A stretch of 27,332 nucleotides of DNA, from assembly GCA_003158495.1 (NCBI GenBank), contig PMJT01000040.1, forward strand, positions 1-27,332, in the 5' to 3' direction. The stretch is from Chloroflexota bacterium (GTDB lineage: Bacteria; Chloroflexota; Limnocylindria; Limnocylindrales; CSP1-4). Position 1 is the stretch's first letter, and the number at the start of each line of letters is the position of its first letter. A program made the translations under genes and the position numbers. Shown piece by piece: positions 17,366 to 24,467 of the stretch. Under the pieces are notes generated by a model. That model was not told the DNA's origin. It made no database searches and saw only the letters and a program-made list of their open reading frames with translations.

Positions 17366-18031
17366 ATGGCAAAGACGCTAGTTCTGTCAGGCGGCGGACG
17401 ATGGGCCGATCCATGGCATGCGTTCGCTGCCACTTCGACACGACTCGCCGGGATTGCCGAGAGCCTCGGGCATACGGTCGAGATCGCAGAGGAGTTGGAG
17501 GAGCGGCTCGTGGACCTGAGCGGCGTTGACATCGTGGTGGTCAACGCCGCGGATGGCCCGGTGACGGACGCGCACGCTGCGGCAATCGCAGGGATGCACG
17601 CGTTCCTCGATCGAGGTGGTGGTGTCCTGGCGGTCCACGTCGGAGGTTCGAACCTGGTCGGCATGCCCGATTGGGAAGCGGCGACCGGGATGAAATGGGT
17701 CAACGAGGTCTCGATGCATCCCGCGCTCGGACCGTCGCATGTCCTGGTGCATCCCGAACGCCACGCCATCGCGGCCCCGCTCCACGACTTCGACCTTATC
17801 GACGAGAGGTACTGCCACCTCCGGCTCGCTCCAGACGTGTTCCCGTTCGTCTCTCACGAGCACGAGGGCACGAACGAACCTCTGGTCTGGGCACGGAGCT
17901 TCGGCAAAGCCAGGATCGTTGTCGACGCTCTCGGGCACGGCGTGGAGTCCTATGACTCCAGCGAACATCACGAACTGATCCAGCGTTCGCTCCTGTGGCT
18001 GACGGGAACGCTGTCGCCGACACCTGGCTGA
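17366..18031 (+). CDS. ThuA-like (trehalose-utilisation) domain protein
   Basis: 221 residues with the class I amidotransferase-like fold of ThuA proteins. Recognisable parts are the start TLVLSGGGRWADPWHAFAATSTRL, the GGGVLAVHVGGSN turn, the FVSHEHEGTNEPLVWARSFGKARIV region and the closing ALGHGVESYDSSEHHELIQRSLLWL. No glutamine amidotransferase Cys is visible, as usual for the family. ThuA of Sinorhizobium meliloti works with the Gfo/Idh protein ThuB in disaccharide use; here two Gfo/Idh proteins are encoded in the same cluster. Weak GCGGGAA site before the ATG. Actual reaction unknown. Confidence 0.85.
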   Translation: MAKTLVLSGGGRWADPWHAFAATSTRLAGIAESLGHTVEIAEELEERLVDLSGVDIVVVNAADGPVTDAHAAAIAGMHAFLDRGGGVLAVHVGGSNLVGMPDWEAATGMKWVNEVSMHPALGPSHVLVHPERHAIAAPLHDFDLIDERYCHLRLAPDVFPFVSHEHEGTNEPLVWARSFGKARIVVDALGHGVESYDSSEHHELIQRSLLWLTGTLSPTPG

Positions 18032-18039
18032 CAAATCGG

Positions 18040-18061
18040 CGCCGGGATCGGACCGCCGGCG
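18040..18061 (+). terminator. Hairpin after the ThuA gene
   Basis: CGCCGG (18040-18045) and CCGGCG (18056-18061), 10-nt loop, 8 nt past the stop. No T tract. Possible processing or weak termination site before the alcohol dehydrogenase gene. Confidence 0.3.
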
Positions 18062-18095
18062 TCTGAAAGCGCGCGGCCCATATTCGGAGGCGAAA

Positions 18096-19196
18096 GTGAT
18101 ACGTGCGGCAGTGATGCGGCAGCCCGGGTTGCCGCTCGAAATCGAAGACGTGGAACTCGAGAAGCCCAGGGCAGGCGAGCTGAGCGTCCGCATAGAGGCC
18201 GCGGGCGTGTGCCACAGCGACTACCACTACATGAAGGGCGATATCACGTGCCCCCTCCCCATCGTCCTCGGCCACGAGGGCGCGGGGATCGTGGAGGAGC
18301 TCGGGCCGGACACGAGCGGCGCCATCGCCGTGGGTTCGCGCGTGGCTTTCATGTGGCGACCCCGGTGCGGCAAATGTGCCGCGTGCGTCTCGGGCAACCC
18401 GGTTCTCTGCGCCTCGGGCAGGCTCCAGGCGACGACGGGCGGGCTCCTCGACGGAACCAGCCGGCTACGGCTCGGCGGTCAGAAGCTCCATCACTTCCTC
18501 GGCGTGTCGTGTTTCGCGGAACGGGTGGTGGTCTCGGAGCGCTCCGTGGTCCCCGTCCCCGACGGCGTGCCCGCCGAGATCGCCGCGATCACGGGATGCG
18601 CCGTCGTCACGGGCGTCGGCGCGGTGCTGAACGTGGTCGAGCGGGCAGCCGGCCGCCCGATCGTGATCTTCGGGGCGGGCGGCGTCGGCCTGTGCAGCGT
18701 CATGGGAGCCCGCCTCATCGGGGCTGACCCGATCGTGGCCATCGACATCGACGAGGACAAGTTGCAGCTGGCGCGGCGCTTCGGGGCCACGCACACGGTC
18801 AACGCCGGTTCCGGTGACGCCGTCGAACAGGTGAAGGCGATCGCTCCGGCCGGCGTCGATTGGGCGATCGAGGCCATAGGCCAGCCAGCAACCATGCGCC
18901 AGGCGTTCGAATCGCTCGCGCCAGCAGGCACCGTCATCGCGCTCGGGCTTGCGCGCGTCGGGGCCACGTTCGAAGTGCCCATCAACCCATTGGTCCAGGG
19001 CCAGAAGAGGATCGTCGGCTCCCTGTACGGATCGGCGAATCCGCTGATCGACCTTCCCAAGATCTTCGGGCTGTACCTCTCGGGCCGCCTGCCCCTCGAT
19101 GATCTCGTGGGCGAGCGGTTCACCCTCGAAGCGGTCAACGAGGCCTACGCCCGGCTAGTCGCCGGCGGCCTTGGACGCTCAGTGCTGGTGCCGTGA
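18096..19196 (+). CDS. Zinc-dependent alcohol dehydrogenase (MDR family)
   Basis: 366 residues, cytoplasmic NAD(P)-dependent oxidation of an alcohol or reduction of an aldehyde. Catalytic zinc ligands Cys39 (GVCHSD), His60-Glu61 (GHEGAG) and Cys168 (TGCAVVTG) are present. Structural zinc cysteines 91, 94, 97 and 105 form CGKCAACVSGNPVLC. The cofactor loop is IFGAGGVGLCS. GTG start with GGAGG 5 nt upstream. Its stop overlaps the following SDR start (TGATG). Likely handles a pathway aldehyde or polyol; the substrate cannot be read from sequence. Confidence 0.93.
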   Translation: MIRAAVMRQPGLPLEIEDVELEKPRAGELSVRIEAAGVCHSDYHYMKGDITCPLPIVLGHEGAGIVEELGPDTSGAIAVGSRVAFMWRPRCGKCAACVSGNPVLCASGRLQATTGGLLDGTSRLRLGGQKLHHFLGVSCFAERVVVSERSVVPVPDGVPAEIAAITGCAVVTGVGAVLNVVERAAGRPIVIFGAGGVGLCSVMGARLIGADPIVAIDIDEDKLQLARRFGATHTVNAGSGDAVEQVKAIAPAGVDWAIEAIGQPATMRQAFESLAPAGTVIALGLARVGATFEVPINPLVQGQKRIVGSLYGSANPLIDLPKIFGLYLSGRLPLDDLVGERFTLEAVNEAYARLVAGGLGRSVLVP

Positions 19197-19981
19197 TGTC
19201 CGCGGATCCGCAGGCTGGCTTCGCCCGGTACCCGAGTCTGAGTGGTCGCGTGGCATTCGTAAGTGGCGGCGCCAGCGGACTCGGCGCCGAGTTCGTGGCG
19301 CAACTTGCAGCCCAGGGAACTCACGTCGCCTTCGTCGACATTGACCGCGCGTCTGGGACTGCGCTGGTGGAGTCGATCGCATCCCGGGGCGAGGTCGAAC
19401 CCCGGTTTATCGAGTGCGATGTGCGGGACATACCCGCGTTGAAGGCGGCCATCGCGGACACGGCGGAGCGACTCGGGCCCGTGACGATCCTCGTCAACAA
19501 TGCCGCCAACGATGCGCGTCATCGGATCGAGGACACGGACGTCGAACTCTGGGATGACCGAATGGCGGTCAACCTGCGCCACTACTTCTTCGCGATTCAA
19601 ACGGTCGCGCCGATGATGCGCGCGGCGCGGGGAGGATCGATCATCAACCTGGGGTCGATCAGCGCTCACATCGATCTCCTGAGCCTGCCGGCCTACATCA
19701 CGGCGAAGGCCGGCATCGAAGGACTCACCCGCACCTTGGCGCGCGAACTGGGGCCAGGCCTCATTCGAGTCAACTGCATCATCCCCGGCTGGATCATGAC
19801 GCAGCGGCAGCTCGACAACTGGATCACGCCCGAAGCCGCCGCGTCGATCGATAGCAACCAGTGCCTTCCACATCGTCTCTACCCCGACGACGTGGCTCGG
19901 CTGCTGCTTTGGCTCGCCGCCGACGACTCGCGGTCATGCACAGGACAGAACTGGATCGTCGACGGCGGCTGGATCCGATGA
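19196..19981 (+). CDS. SDR resembling Caulobacter-type D-xylose 1-dehydrogenase
   Basis: Predicted NAD-dependent oxidation of D-xylose to xylonolactone, first step of the Weimberg route. 261 residues from the ATG at 19196, which overlaps the previous stop; a GTG just before it would add one Met. Motifs: SGGASGLG (23-30), NNAAND (101-106), Ser154, Tyr167, Lys171. Several stretches match Caulobacter crescentus XylB (CC_0821) as I recall it: NDARH, the VNLRH strand, KAGIEGLTRTLARELGP, SNQCL and the ending CTGQNWIVDGGW. This is closer than general SDR similarity. L-arabinose or another aldose remains possible. Note that in Caulobacter the name xylB means this dehydrogenase, not xylulokinase. Confidence 0.87.
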   Translation: MSADPQAGFARYPSLSGRVAFVSGGASGLGAEFVAQLAAQGTHVAFVDIDRASGTALVESIASRGEVEPRFIECDVRDIPALKAAIADTAERLGPVTILVNNAANDARHRIEDTDVELWDDRMAVNLRHYFFAIQTVAPMMRAARGGSIINLGSISAHIDLLSLPAYITAKAGIEGLTRTLARELGPGLIRVNCIIPGWIMTQRQLDNWITPEAAASIDSNQCLPHRLYPDDVARLLLWLAADDSRSCTGQNWIVDGGWIR

Positions 19982-20022
19982 GGGCCGTCCCGTCCGCAAC
20001 ACTGTCGAAAGGAGGTGTCTCG

Positions 20023-20970
20023 ATGAGCCGTGCCCTTGAGCCTCGAGCACTGGGCAGGACCGCGCTCCAAGTAACCTCGCTCTGCGTCGGTACTAGCCCA
20101 ATGAGCATGCCGAGCCACTATGGCTACAGCGTCGAGCCGGCGAGGGCGGTTGCCACCGTGCTCGCCGCGATGGATGGCCCCATCAACTTCCTCGACACAT
20201 CGAACGAGTACGGCGGCGGGGAGAGCGAACGCCTCATCGGGCAGGCGGTCCGCGCGCGCGGCGGTCTGCCCACTGGGTTCGTGCTTGCCACCAAGGTTGA
20301 TCCGGATCCCGGCACCGGCGACTTCTCGGGTCGCCGTGTCCGGACGTCCGTCGAGGAAAGCCTCGATAGACTCGGACTGGATCACCTGGGGCTGCTCCAC
20401 CTGCACGATCCCGAGCGGATCAGCTTCGAGGACGGCATCAAGCACGGGGGCCCAGCCGAAGCTCTCGTGCAACTCCGTAACGAGGGGATCGTCGACTACA
20501 TCGGCGTCGCGGGCGGACCCATAGACCTCCTCGTTCGATACGTGGCCACCGACATCTTCGACGTCGTCCTGACCCACAACCGGTACACGCTTCTCGATCG
20601 CTCGGCTGATCCGCTGCTCGATGCCGCGAGCCGTCGCGGCATCGGCGTCATCAACGCGGCCCCGTACGGCGGCGGAATGCTGGTCAAGGGACCGACTGCG
20701 CGACCGCGTTACGCCTATGGCCTGGGGGACGCCTCGCTGGCCGAGCTGGCCCGCAAGATGGGCGCCGCGTGCGAGCAGCGGAACGTGTCGCTCGCCGCGG
20801 CGGCTCTGCAGTTCTCCGTTCGCGAGCCGCGCATCCATTCGACCGTCGTGGGCATCTCGGCACCGGAGAGGATCGGTCAAACCGTCAGTCTCCTGGATGA
20901 AGTGATACCGGACGCTCTCTGGGATCAGCTGCGGAAACTCTCGCCCCGGCCTGAGTTGTGGATCGGCTGA
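20023..20970 (+). CDS. Aldo/keto reductase, D-threo-aldose (L-fucose) 1-dehydrogenase type
   Basis: 315 residues from the ATG at 20023, chosen because the near-perfect site AAAGGAGGTG lies 7 nt upstream; the frame is open further left but that part overlaps the SDR gene. AKR barrel with LDTSNEYGGGESE holding Asp58 and Tyr63, Lys91 (LATKVD) and His128 (LLHLHDPE), the AKR tetrad. The sequence style (ALGRTALQVTSLCVGTSPM; YNxx-like HNRYTLLDRSADPLL; AAPYGGGMLVKG) fits aldose 1-dehydrogenases oxidising sugars at C1 with NAD(P). It gives the island a further candidate aldose dehydrogenase. Substrate inferred. Confidence 0.9.
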   Translation: MSRALEPRALGRTALQVTSLCVGTSPMSMPSHYGYSVEPARAVATVLAAMDGPINFLDTSNEYGGGESERLIGQAVRARGGLPTGFVLATKVDPDPGTGDFSGRRVRTSVEESLDRLGLDHLGLLHLHDPERISFEDGIKHGGPAEALVQLRNEGIVDYIGVAGGPIDLLVRYVATDIFDVVLTHNRYTLLDRSADPLLDAASRRGIGVINAAPYGGGMLVKGPTARPRYAYGLGDASLAELARKMGAACEQRNVSLAAAALQFSVREPRIHSTVVGISAPERIGQTVSLLDEVIPDALWDQLRKLSPRPELWIG

Positions 20971-21112
20971 GGAGAGCCATGTTGGCGACGACATGAAAGG
21001 CGCTGATCATGGGCGGAACCAGATTCGTTGGCTCGTACGCGGTCAGCGAGCCGCGTTCCGATCGATTGGGTCACTGGTGCTCACAGGGCGCCTGCGACCA
21101 AGGGAGGCTTGA

Positions 21113-22498
21113 ATGGCGCCAGGCAGGATCCTTCGCTCGACTTCTCCACAGCAGCCGGACGATGTTGTCGGCGAATGGCCGGACGGAGGAAAGGAGGCGG
21201 TCGAGACCGCCGTGTCCCGGGCCTCGCGGGCATCTCACGAATGGCGGGCCGCTCGAGCTGCGGACCGCGGACGGGCGCTCGCGGAGGCGGCAGACCGGAT
21301 GGCCTCTGACGCGCGGGGCCTGGCCGAGCTGATGGTGCGAGAGGTCGGGAAGCCGATCTCGGAGGCCACCGGCGAGGTCAGCCGGGCGATAGCCATCCTT
21401 CGCTACTACGCCCAGATGGCGCTGGACGCGGACGGCGAGACGTATCCGTCGGGAAGTGGACGTGCCTGGCTGTTCGCGCGGCGTCGGCCGCGAGGAGTTG
21501 CCGGGTTGATTACGCCGTGGAACTTCCCGGTGGCCATCCCGATCTGGAAGCTCGCACCGGCGCTCGTCTACGGCAACACCGTAGTGCTGAAGCCGGCGAC
21601 GGATGCCATGGCGTGTGGCCTCCGCGTTGCGTCTTACTTCGACCTTCCCGACGGAGTCCTCCAGGTGGTTTCCGTGGGTTCTCTGGGCGCTTCGCGCCTG
21701 GCGGAGCTTCGGGAAGTTGATGCGTTGTCCTTCACCGGCTCGAGCAGGGTCGGCACCGGACTGGCCGTCGCGGCGGCCGGAAACGGGATCGCGTTCCAAG
21801 GAGAGATGGGCGGGAGCAATGCCTCCATTGTTCTGCCGGACGCGGACCTGGCTGTCGCAGCGCCGATGATCGCCTCATCTGCAATGGCATTCGCGGGGCA
21901 GAAGTGCACCGCAACCAGCCGGGTCATCGTGGTCGGCGACATGGAGCGTGTCTGCGCGGCCCTCGTGGCTGCCGTTGCGCGCCTGAACGTCGGCGACCCG
22001 GCGCGCCCTGAAACCGTTGTCGGACCTGTGATCTCGGAGGGGGCACGCGAGACAGCACGGCAGGCGGCGCGCGATGCCGAGGCGGCGGGTGGACGGGTAG
22101 TCGCAGGCGGAGGCTCGATCGACGGCGCCGGCTGGTTCGTCTCGCCAACCCTCGTCCGCGATGTCCCTCGCGAGGCTGAGCTGGCATGCGAGGAGGTCTT
22201 CGCGCCCATCTGCGCGATCCTTGCCGCCCGTGACGTGGACGATGCCATCGCACTGGCGAACGCCACGCCGTACGGGCTCGTCGCGTCGGTCTTCACGCGC
22301 GACCTGGACATGGCCATGTCCTCTATCGACCGTCTCGACGTGGGCCTGGCGCGGGTCAATGCCCCGACGACCGGCATCGATTACTGGGCGCCGTTCGGCG
22401 GCGCGAAGGGCTCCAGCGCCGGCCCGAGGGAGCAGGGCAAAGCCGCGCGGGAGTTCTTCACAAAGACGGTGACGGTGCAAATCGAGCCCTCGCACTAG
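21113..22498 (+). CDS. Aldehyde dehydrogenase, candidate 2-ketoglutarate semialdehyde dehydrogenase
   Basis: NAD(P)-dependent oxidation of an aldehyde to an acid. 461 residues with all core features: TPWNFP (Asn137), VVLKPA (Lys160), SFTGSSRVG, general base Glu231 (QGEMGGSN) and nucleophile Cys265 (GQKCTATSR). AGGGAGG lies 6 nt before the ATG. In oxidative pentose pathways the last enzyme converts 2-ketoglutarate semialdehyde to 2-ketoglutarate, and an ALDH of this kind is the expected partner of the lactonase and dehydratase encoded upstream. A glycolaldehyde dehydrogenase role in an aldolase branch is the alternative. It ends the main plus-strand run before a strong hairpin. Confidence 0.9.
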   Translation: MAPGRILRSTSPQQPDDVVGEWPDGGKEAVETAVSRASRASHEWRAARAADRGRALAEAADRMASDARGLAELMVREVGKPISEATGEVSRAIAILRYYAQMALDADGETYPSGSGRAWLFARRRPRGVAGLITPWNFPVAIPIWKLAPALVYGNTVVLKPATDAMACGLRVASYFDLPDGVLQVVSVGSLGASRLAELREVDALSFTGSSRVGTGLAVAAAGNGIAFQGEMGGSNASIVLPDADLAVAAPMIASSAMAFAGQKCTATSRVIVVGDMERVCAALVAAVARLNVGDPARPETVVGPVISEGARETARQAARDAEAAGGRVVAGGGSIDGAGWFVSPTLVRDVPREAELACEEVFAPICAILAARDVDDAIALANATPYGLVASVFTRDLDMAMSSIDRLDVGLARVNAPTTGIDYWAPFGGAKGSSAGPREQGKAAREFFTKTVTVQIEPSH

Positions 22499-22508
22499 AA
22501 GCTATCTC

Positions 22509-22540
22509 CGGGAGCGGCCAGGCTCGGCTTCCCGCTCCCG
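22509..22540 (+). terminator. Probable terminator hairpin after the aldehyde dehydrogenase
   Basis: CGGGAGCGG (22509-22517) pairs perfectly with CCGCTCCCG (22532-22540) across a 14-nt loop that can itself fold (GCC/GGC). It begins 10 nt past the stop codon. No T run follows, so it may act with Rho or as an RNA end stabiliser. It separates the main operon from the VOC gene. Confidence 0.5.
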
Positions 22541-22632
22541 AAATGGATCGAACGCCGGCTTCGTGAACTCGGACACGACCAGCTCGCGATAGGGGAGGCC
22601 GGGAAACCAAATCGAAAGGATGGGTACCTACG

Positions 22633-23091
22633 ATGACTCAACCGACCCTGGGAACGGACCAGATCATCCAGGTGGGTCTGGTCGTTGCCGACGTGGAGAA
22701 GACGGCCAGTGCCTGGTCGGCGCTCCTGGGCCTGCCGATGCCGGAGATCACGCTCACCGACGAGCTCGATTTTGCCCGGACGGAGTACAAGGGCGCACCG
22801 ACGACCGCCCGAGCGAAGCTGGCCTTCTTCCACATGGGCCAGGTCGACATCGAGCTCATCGAGCCGGTAGGCGAGCCCAGTACGTGGAACGACCAGTTGC
22901 AGCAGTACGGCTCGGGCCTTCACCACATCGCGCTCGAGGTCGCCGGGATGGGAGAGAGGCTCAAGTACCTGGACGGCCAGGGCGTGAAGTTGGTACAGCG
23001 TGGCGAGTACGTCGGCGGACGCTACGCGTACTTCGACAGCCACGAACAACTTGGGGCGGTGCTGGAACTCCTGGAGCACGACAAGTCGTAG
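22633..23091 (+). CDS. VOC (glyoxalase/bleomycin-resistance fold) protein, methylmalonyl-CoA epimerase-like
   Basis: 152 residues forming the paired beta-alpha-beta-beta-beta units of VOC metalloenzymes. Putative ligands: Gln13 (IQVGLVVADV), Glu74 (VDIELIEP), His97/His98 (GLHHIALEV) and Glu145 (AVLELLEH). The arrangement resembles methylmalonyl-CoA epimerase and related isomerases/lyases, but nothing else of propionate metabolism is nearby. Role in the island unknown; isomerising or cleaving an enediol/2-oxo acid intermediate would fit the fold's chemistry. An AAAGGATG-like site is rather far from the ATG. Stands between the operon hairpin and a convergent gene. Confidence 0.85.
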   Translation: MTQPTLGTDQIIQVGLVVADVEKTASAWSALLGLPMPEITLTDELDFARTEYKGAPTTARAKLAFFHMGQVDIELIEPVGEPSTWNDQLQQYGSGLHHIALEVAGMGERLKYLDGQGVKLVQRGEYVGGRYAYFDSHEQLGAVLELLEHDKS

Positions 23092-23095
23092 TTCC

Positions 23096-23118
23096 CGGCC
23101 CCGTCGAGAACAGGGCCG
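23096..23118 (+). terminator. Hairpin after the VOC gene
   Basis: CGGCCC (23096-23101) and GGGCCG (23113-23118), 11-nt loop, 4 nt past the VOC stop. A second inverted repeat, GCTGAGC (23167-23173) / GCTCAGC (23187-23193), overlaps the end of the convergent dehydrogenase gene. Neither has a T tract; together they could separate the two convergent transcripts. Confidence 0.35.
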
Positions 23119-23188
23119 ACCGCCAAGTCCGAGTCGACCATCCGGGGCCTCGTCGGCTGGATCCCTGCTGAGCGCGGCAAGGAACGGC

Positions 23189-24238
23189 TCAGCGGCTGAG
23201 GTCCACGACCGTCATCCCTGAGAGGGTCGTAGGCTGACTCATCGCCATGAGCGCGGCCGGAGCCTCATCCAATCGTATGACACGGCCGACGAGCCGGCTC
23301 ACTTCCACTTTGTCCGCGGCGATGAACGCCAGCATCTCCGGGTAATCCCGCGCAGGCATCCCGTGGACGCCGAGAACCTCGAGCTCGCGGGCGATGGCCC
23401 GGCCCATTGGAACCGGCGGGTTCGCCTGGTCGGCGAGCAGAAGCCCAACCTGCATGTGCCGCCCACGGGGCCGCAGGGACATCACCGAAGCGGTCAGCGT
23501 GGTCGGCGAGCCGAGCGCATCGATCGAGAGGTGCGCGCCGCCGGCGGTTGCGTCGATGACGGCGGCCGCAACATCGGTCGGGTCGAGGCCGGCCGCCTGA
23601 ACGACGGAGACGGCACCTACGGCGCGTGCGGCCTGGAGAGCGGCATCGGACACGTCCACCGCTACAACCCTCGCTCCGAGTGCCCCAGCGATCATCACGG
23701 CGGACAGTCCAACCCCGCCGCATCCGTAGACGGCCAGCCACTGGTCGGCGTTGAGACGTCCCTGGGAGACCACGGCGCGGTAAGCGGTCGCAAACCGACA
23801 GCCCAGCGACGCGGCCTGGACGTAGTCGAGCGAATCGGGGAGGGATACGAGATTTGTGTCGGCGGCGTGAATCGCGACGAACTCCGCGAAGGATCCCCAG
23901 CCGGTGAACCCAGGCTGCGTCTGCTGCGGGCAGACGTGTGTGTCGCCCACCGCGCACAGCTCGCAATGCCCGCACCCGCAGGCGAATGGGACCGTCACCC
24001 GGTCACCGACCTGCCATCGCGACACGCGCGGGCCGACGATCTCCACGGTCCCTGCCAGCTCATGCCCCGGAACCATGGGCAGCGGCACCGGGTCGTGGCC
24101 AAGCCACGCGTGCCAGTCGGAACGGCAGACGCCCGTTGCGCGCACCCTTAGCACAACACCGTCCTGCGGGCACGACGGATCGGCGACGTCCATCACCACA
24201 GGTGGCTCGGCGTAGGCCGCGTAGCTCACTGCTCGCAT
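23189..24238 (-). CDS. Zinc-dependent alcohol/polyol dehydrogenase (MDR family)
   Basis: 349 residues from the ATG at 24238, preferred because AGAGGAAG lies 4 nt upstream and the MDR-typical MRAVSYAAYAEPP start follows; the frame is open back to 24283 but that extension is not family-like. Catalytic zinc residues Cys38 (GVCRSD), His59-Glu60 (GHELAG) and Cys147 (LGCRFAT); structural cysteines in CGCGHCELCAVGDTHVC (89, 92, 95, 103); cofactor loop VYGCGGVGLSA. The only right-end gene on the minus strand, with its own promoter region next to the right repeat. Different from the Zn-dehydrogenase at 18096. Substrate not readable; an alcohol or aldehyde from pentose breakdown is plausible. Confidence 0.92.
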   Translation of the reverse strand: MRAVSYAAYAEPPVVMDVADPSCPQDGVVLRVRATGVCRSDWHAWLGHDPVPLPMVPGHELAGTVEIVGPRVSRWQVGDRVTVPFACGCGHCELCAVGDTHVCPQQTQPGFTGWGSFAEFVAIHAADTNLVSLPDSLDYVQAASLGCRFATAYRAVVSQGRLNADQWLAVYGCGGVGLSAVMIAGALGARVVAVDVSDAALQAARAVGAVSVVQAAGLDPTDVAAAVIDATAGGAHLSIDALGSPTTLTASVMSLRPRGRHMQVGLLLADQANPPVPMGRAIARELEVLGVHGMPARDYPEMLAFIAADKVEVSRLVGRVIRLDEAPAALMAMSQPTTLSGMTVVDLSR

Positions 24239-24311
24239 CGCACTTCCTCTGGGCATTGGCTCTCTGGCACAGGCTCCCGTCATGTTATCGGGCGGCGGAG
24301 GCGTCCGATGG

Positions 24312-24467
24312 CCGAAGCCGGCCGGAACGCCCGCACCCGCTATTCGACGGCTTCATCGGATCGGCCGTGGCCGTCTCGGACGGACGCGTGCCGGTATTCC
24401 GCGGGCCCGTCGCCGAGCCGCCCCACGGCGGTGCGTTTCTCGGGGTCTCACCTGCCGAATAGACGGT
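24312..24467 (+). repeat. Right direct repeat (attR-like), second copy of pyrG 3' end
   Basis: Matches 1140-1295 at 152 of 156 positions, same orientation. Perfect block 24337-24435. Similarity stops abruptly at both sides: to the left is island DNA, to the right the leader of the aldolase gene. Because it directly adjoins the housekeeping flank, this copy is most simply the original chromosomal pyrG tail. Confidence 0.93.
24313..24462 (+). pseudogene. Orphan 3' fragment of pyrG
   Basis: Forty-nine codons in the pyrG frame plus the TAG stop, beginning RSRPERPHPLFDG and ending VSPAE, with no start codon and none of the catalytic parts. Compared with the intact gene three codon differences are silent and one changes Leu to Phe. 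No frameshift or stop has accumulated, so separation from a working gene looks fairly recent. Not expected to be translated. Confidence 0.9.

Larger units (their letters stand above)
1296..24467. mobile_element. Pentose-catabolism genomic island between pyrG 3'-end repeats
   Basis: A 23,172-bp unit bounded by direct repeats of the pyrG 3' end. Its contents form one functional group: LacI regulator, GH10 and GH3 glycosidases, sugar ABC importer, xylose isomerase, pentonate lactonase and dehydratase, and a set of dehydrogenases. The flanking genes pyrG, transaldolase-like aldolase and rho belong to a conserved housekeeping neighbourhood, which the island interrupts. Recombination between the repeats would release a circle and rejoin pyrG to the aldolase leader with pyrG intact. 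No integrase, excisionase, relaxase, transposase or replication gene was found inside. The island may therefore be fixed, may depend on a helper in trans, or may have entered by homologous crossover at the pyrG tail. Confidence 0.75.

Noticed and set aside
19861..20022. Upstream extension of the aldo/keto reductase
   Set aside because: Would overlap the SDR gene and has a shadow-like sequence, whereas a near-perfect ribosome site precedes the ATG at 20023.
21009..21332. 107-codon frame on the plus strand before and overlapping the aldehyde dehydrogenase
   Set aside because: Overlaps the start of a convincing ALDH by more than 200 bp in another frame and has no recognisable features.
22633..23091. 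Calling the VOC gene methylmalonyl-CoA epimerase
   Set aside because: The fold and ligands are compatible, but no mutase, carboxylase or other propionate gene is nearby and the first ligand is Gln where His is usual, so only the family is named.
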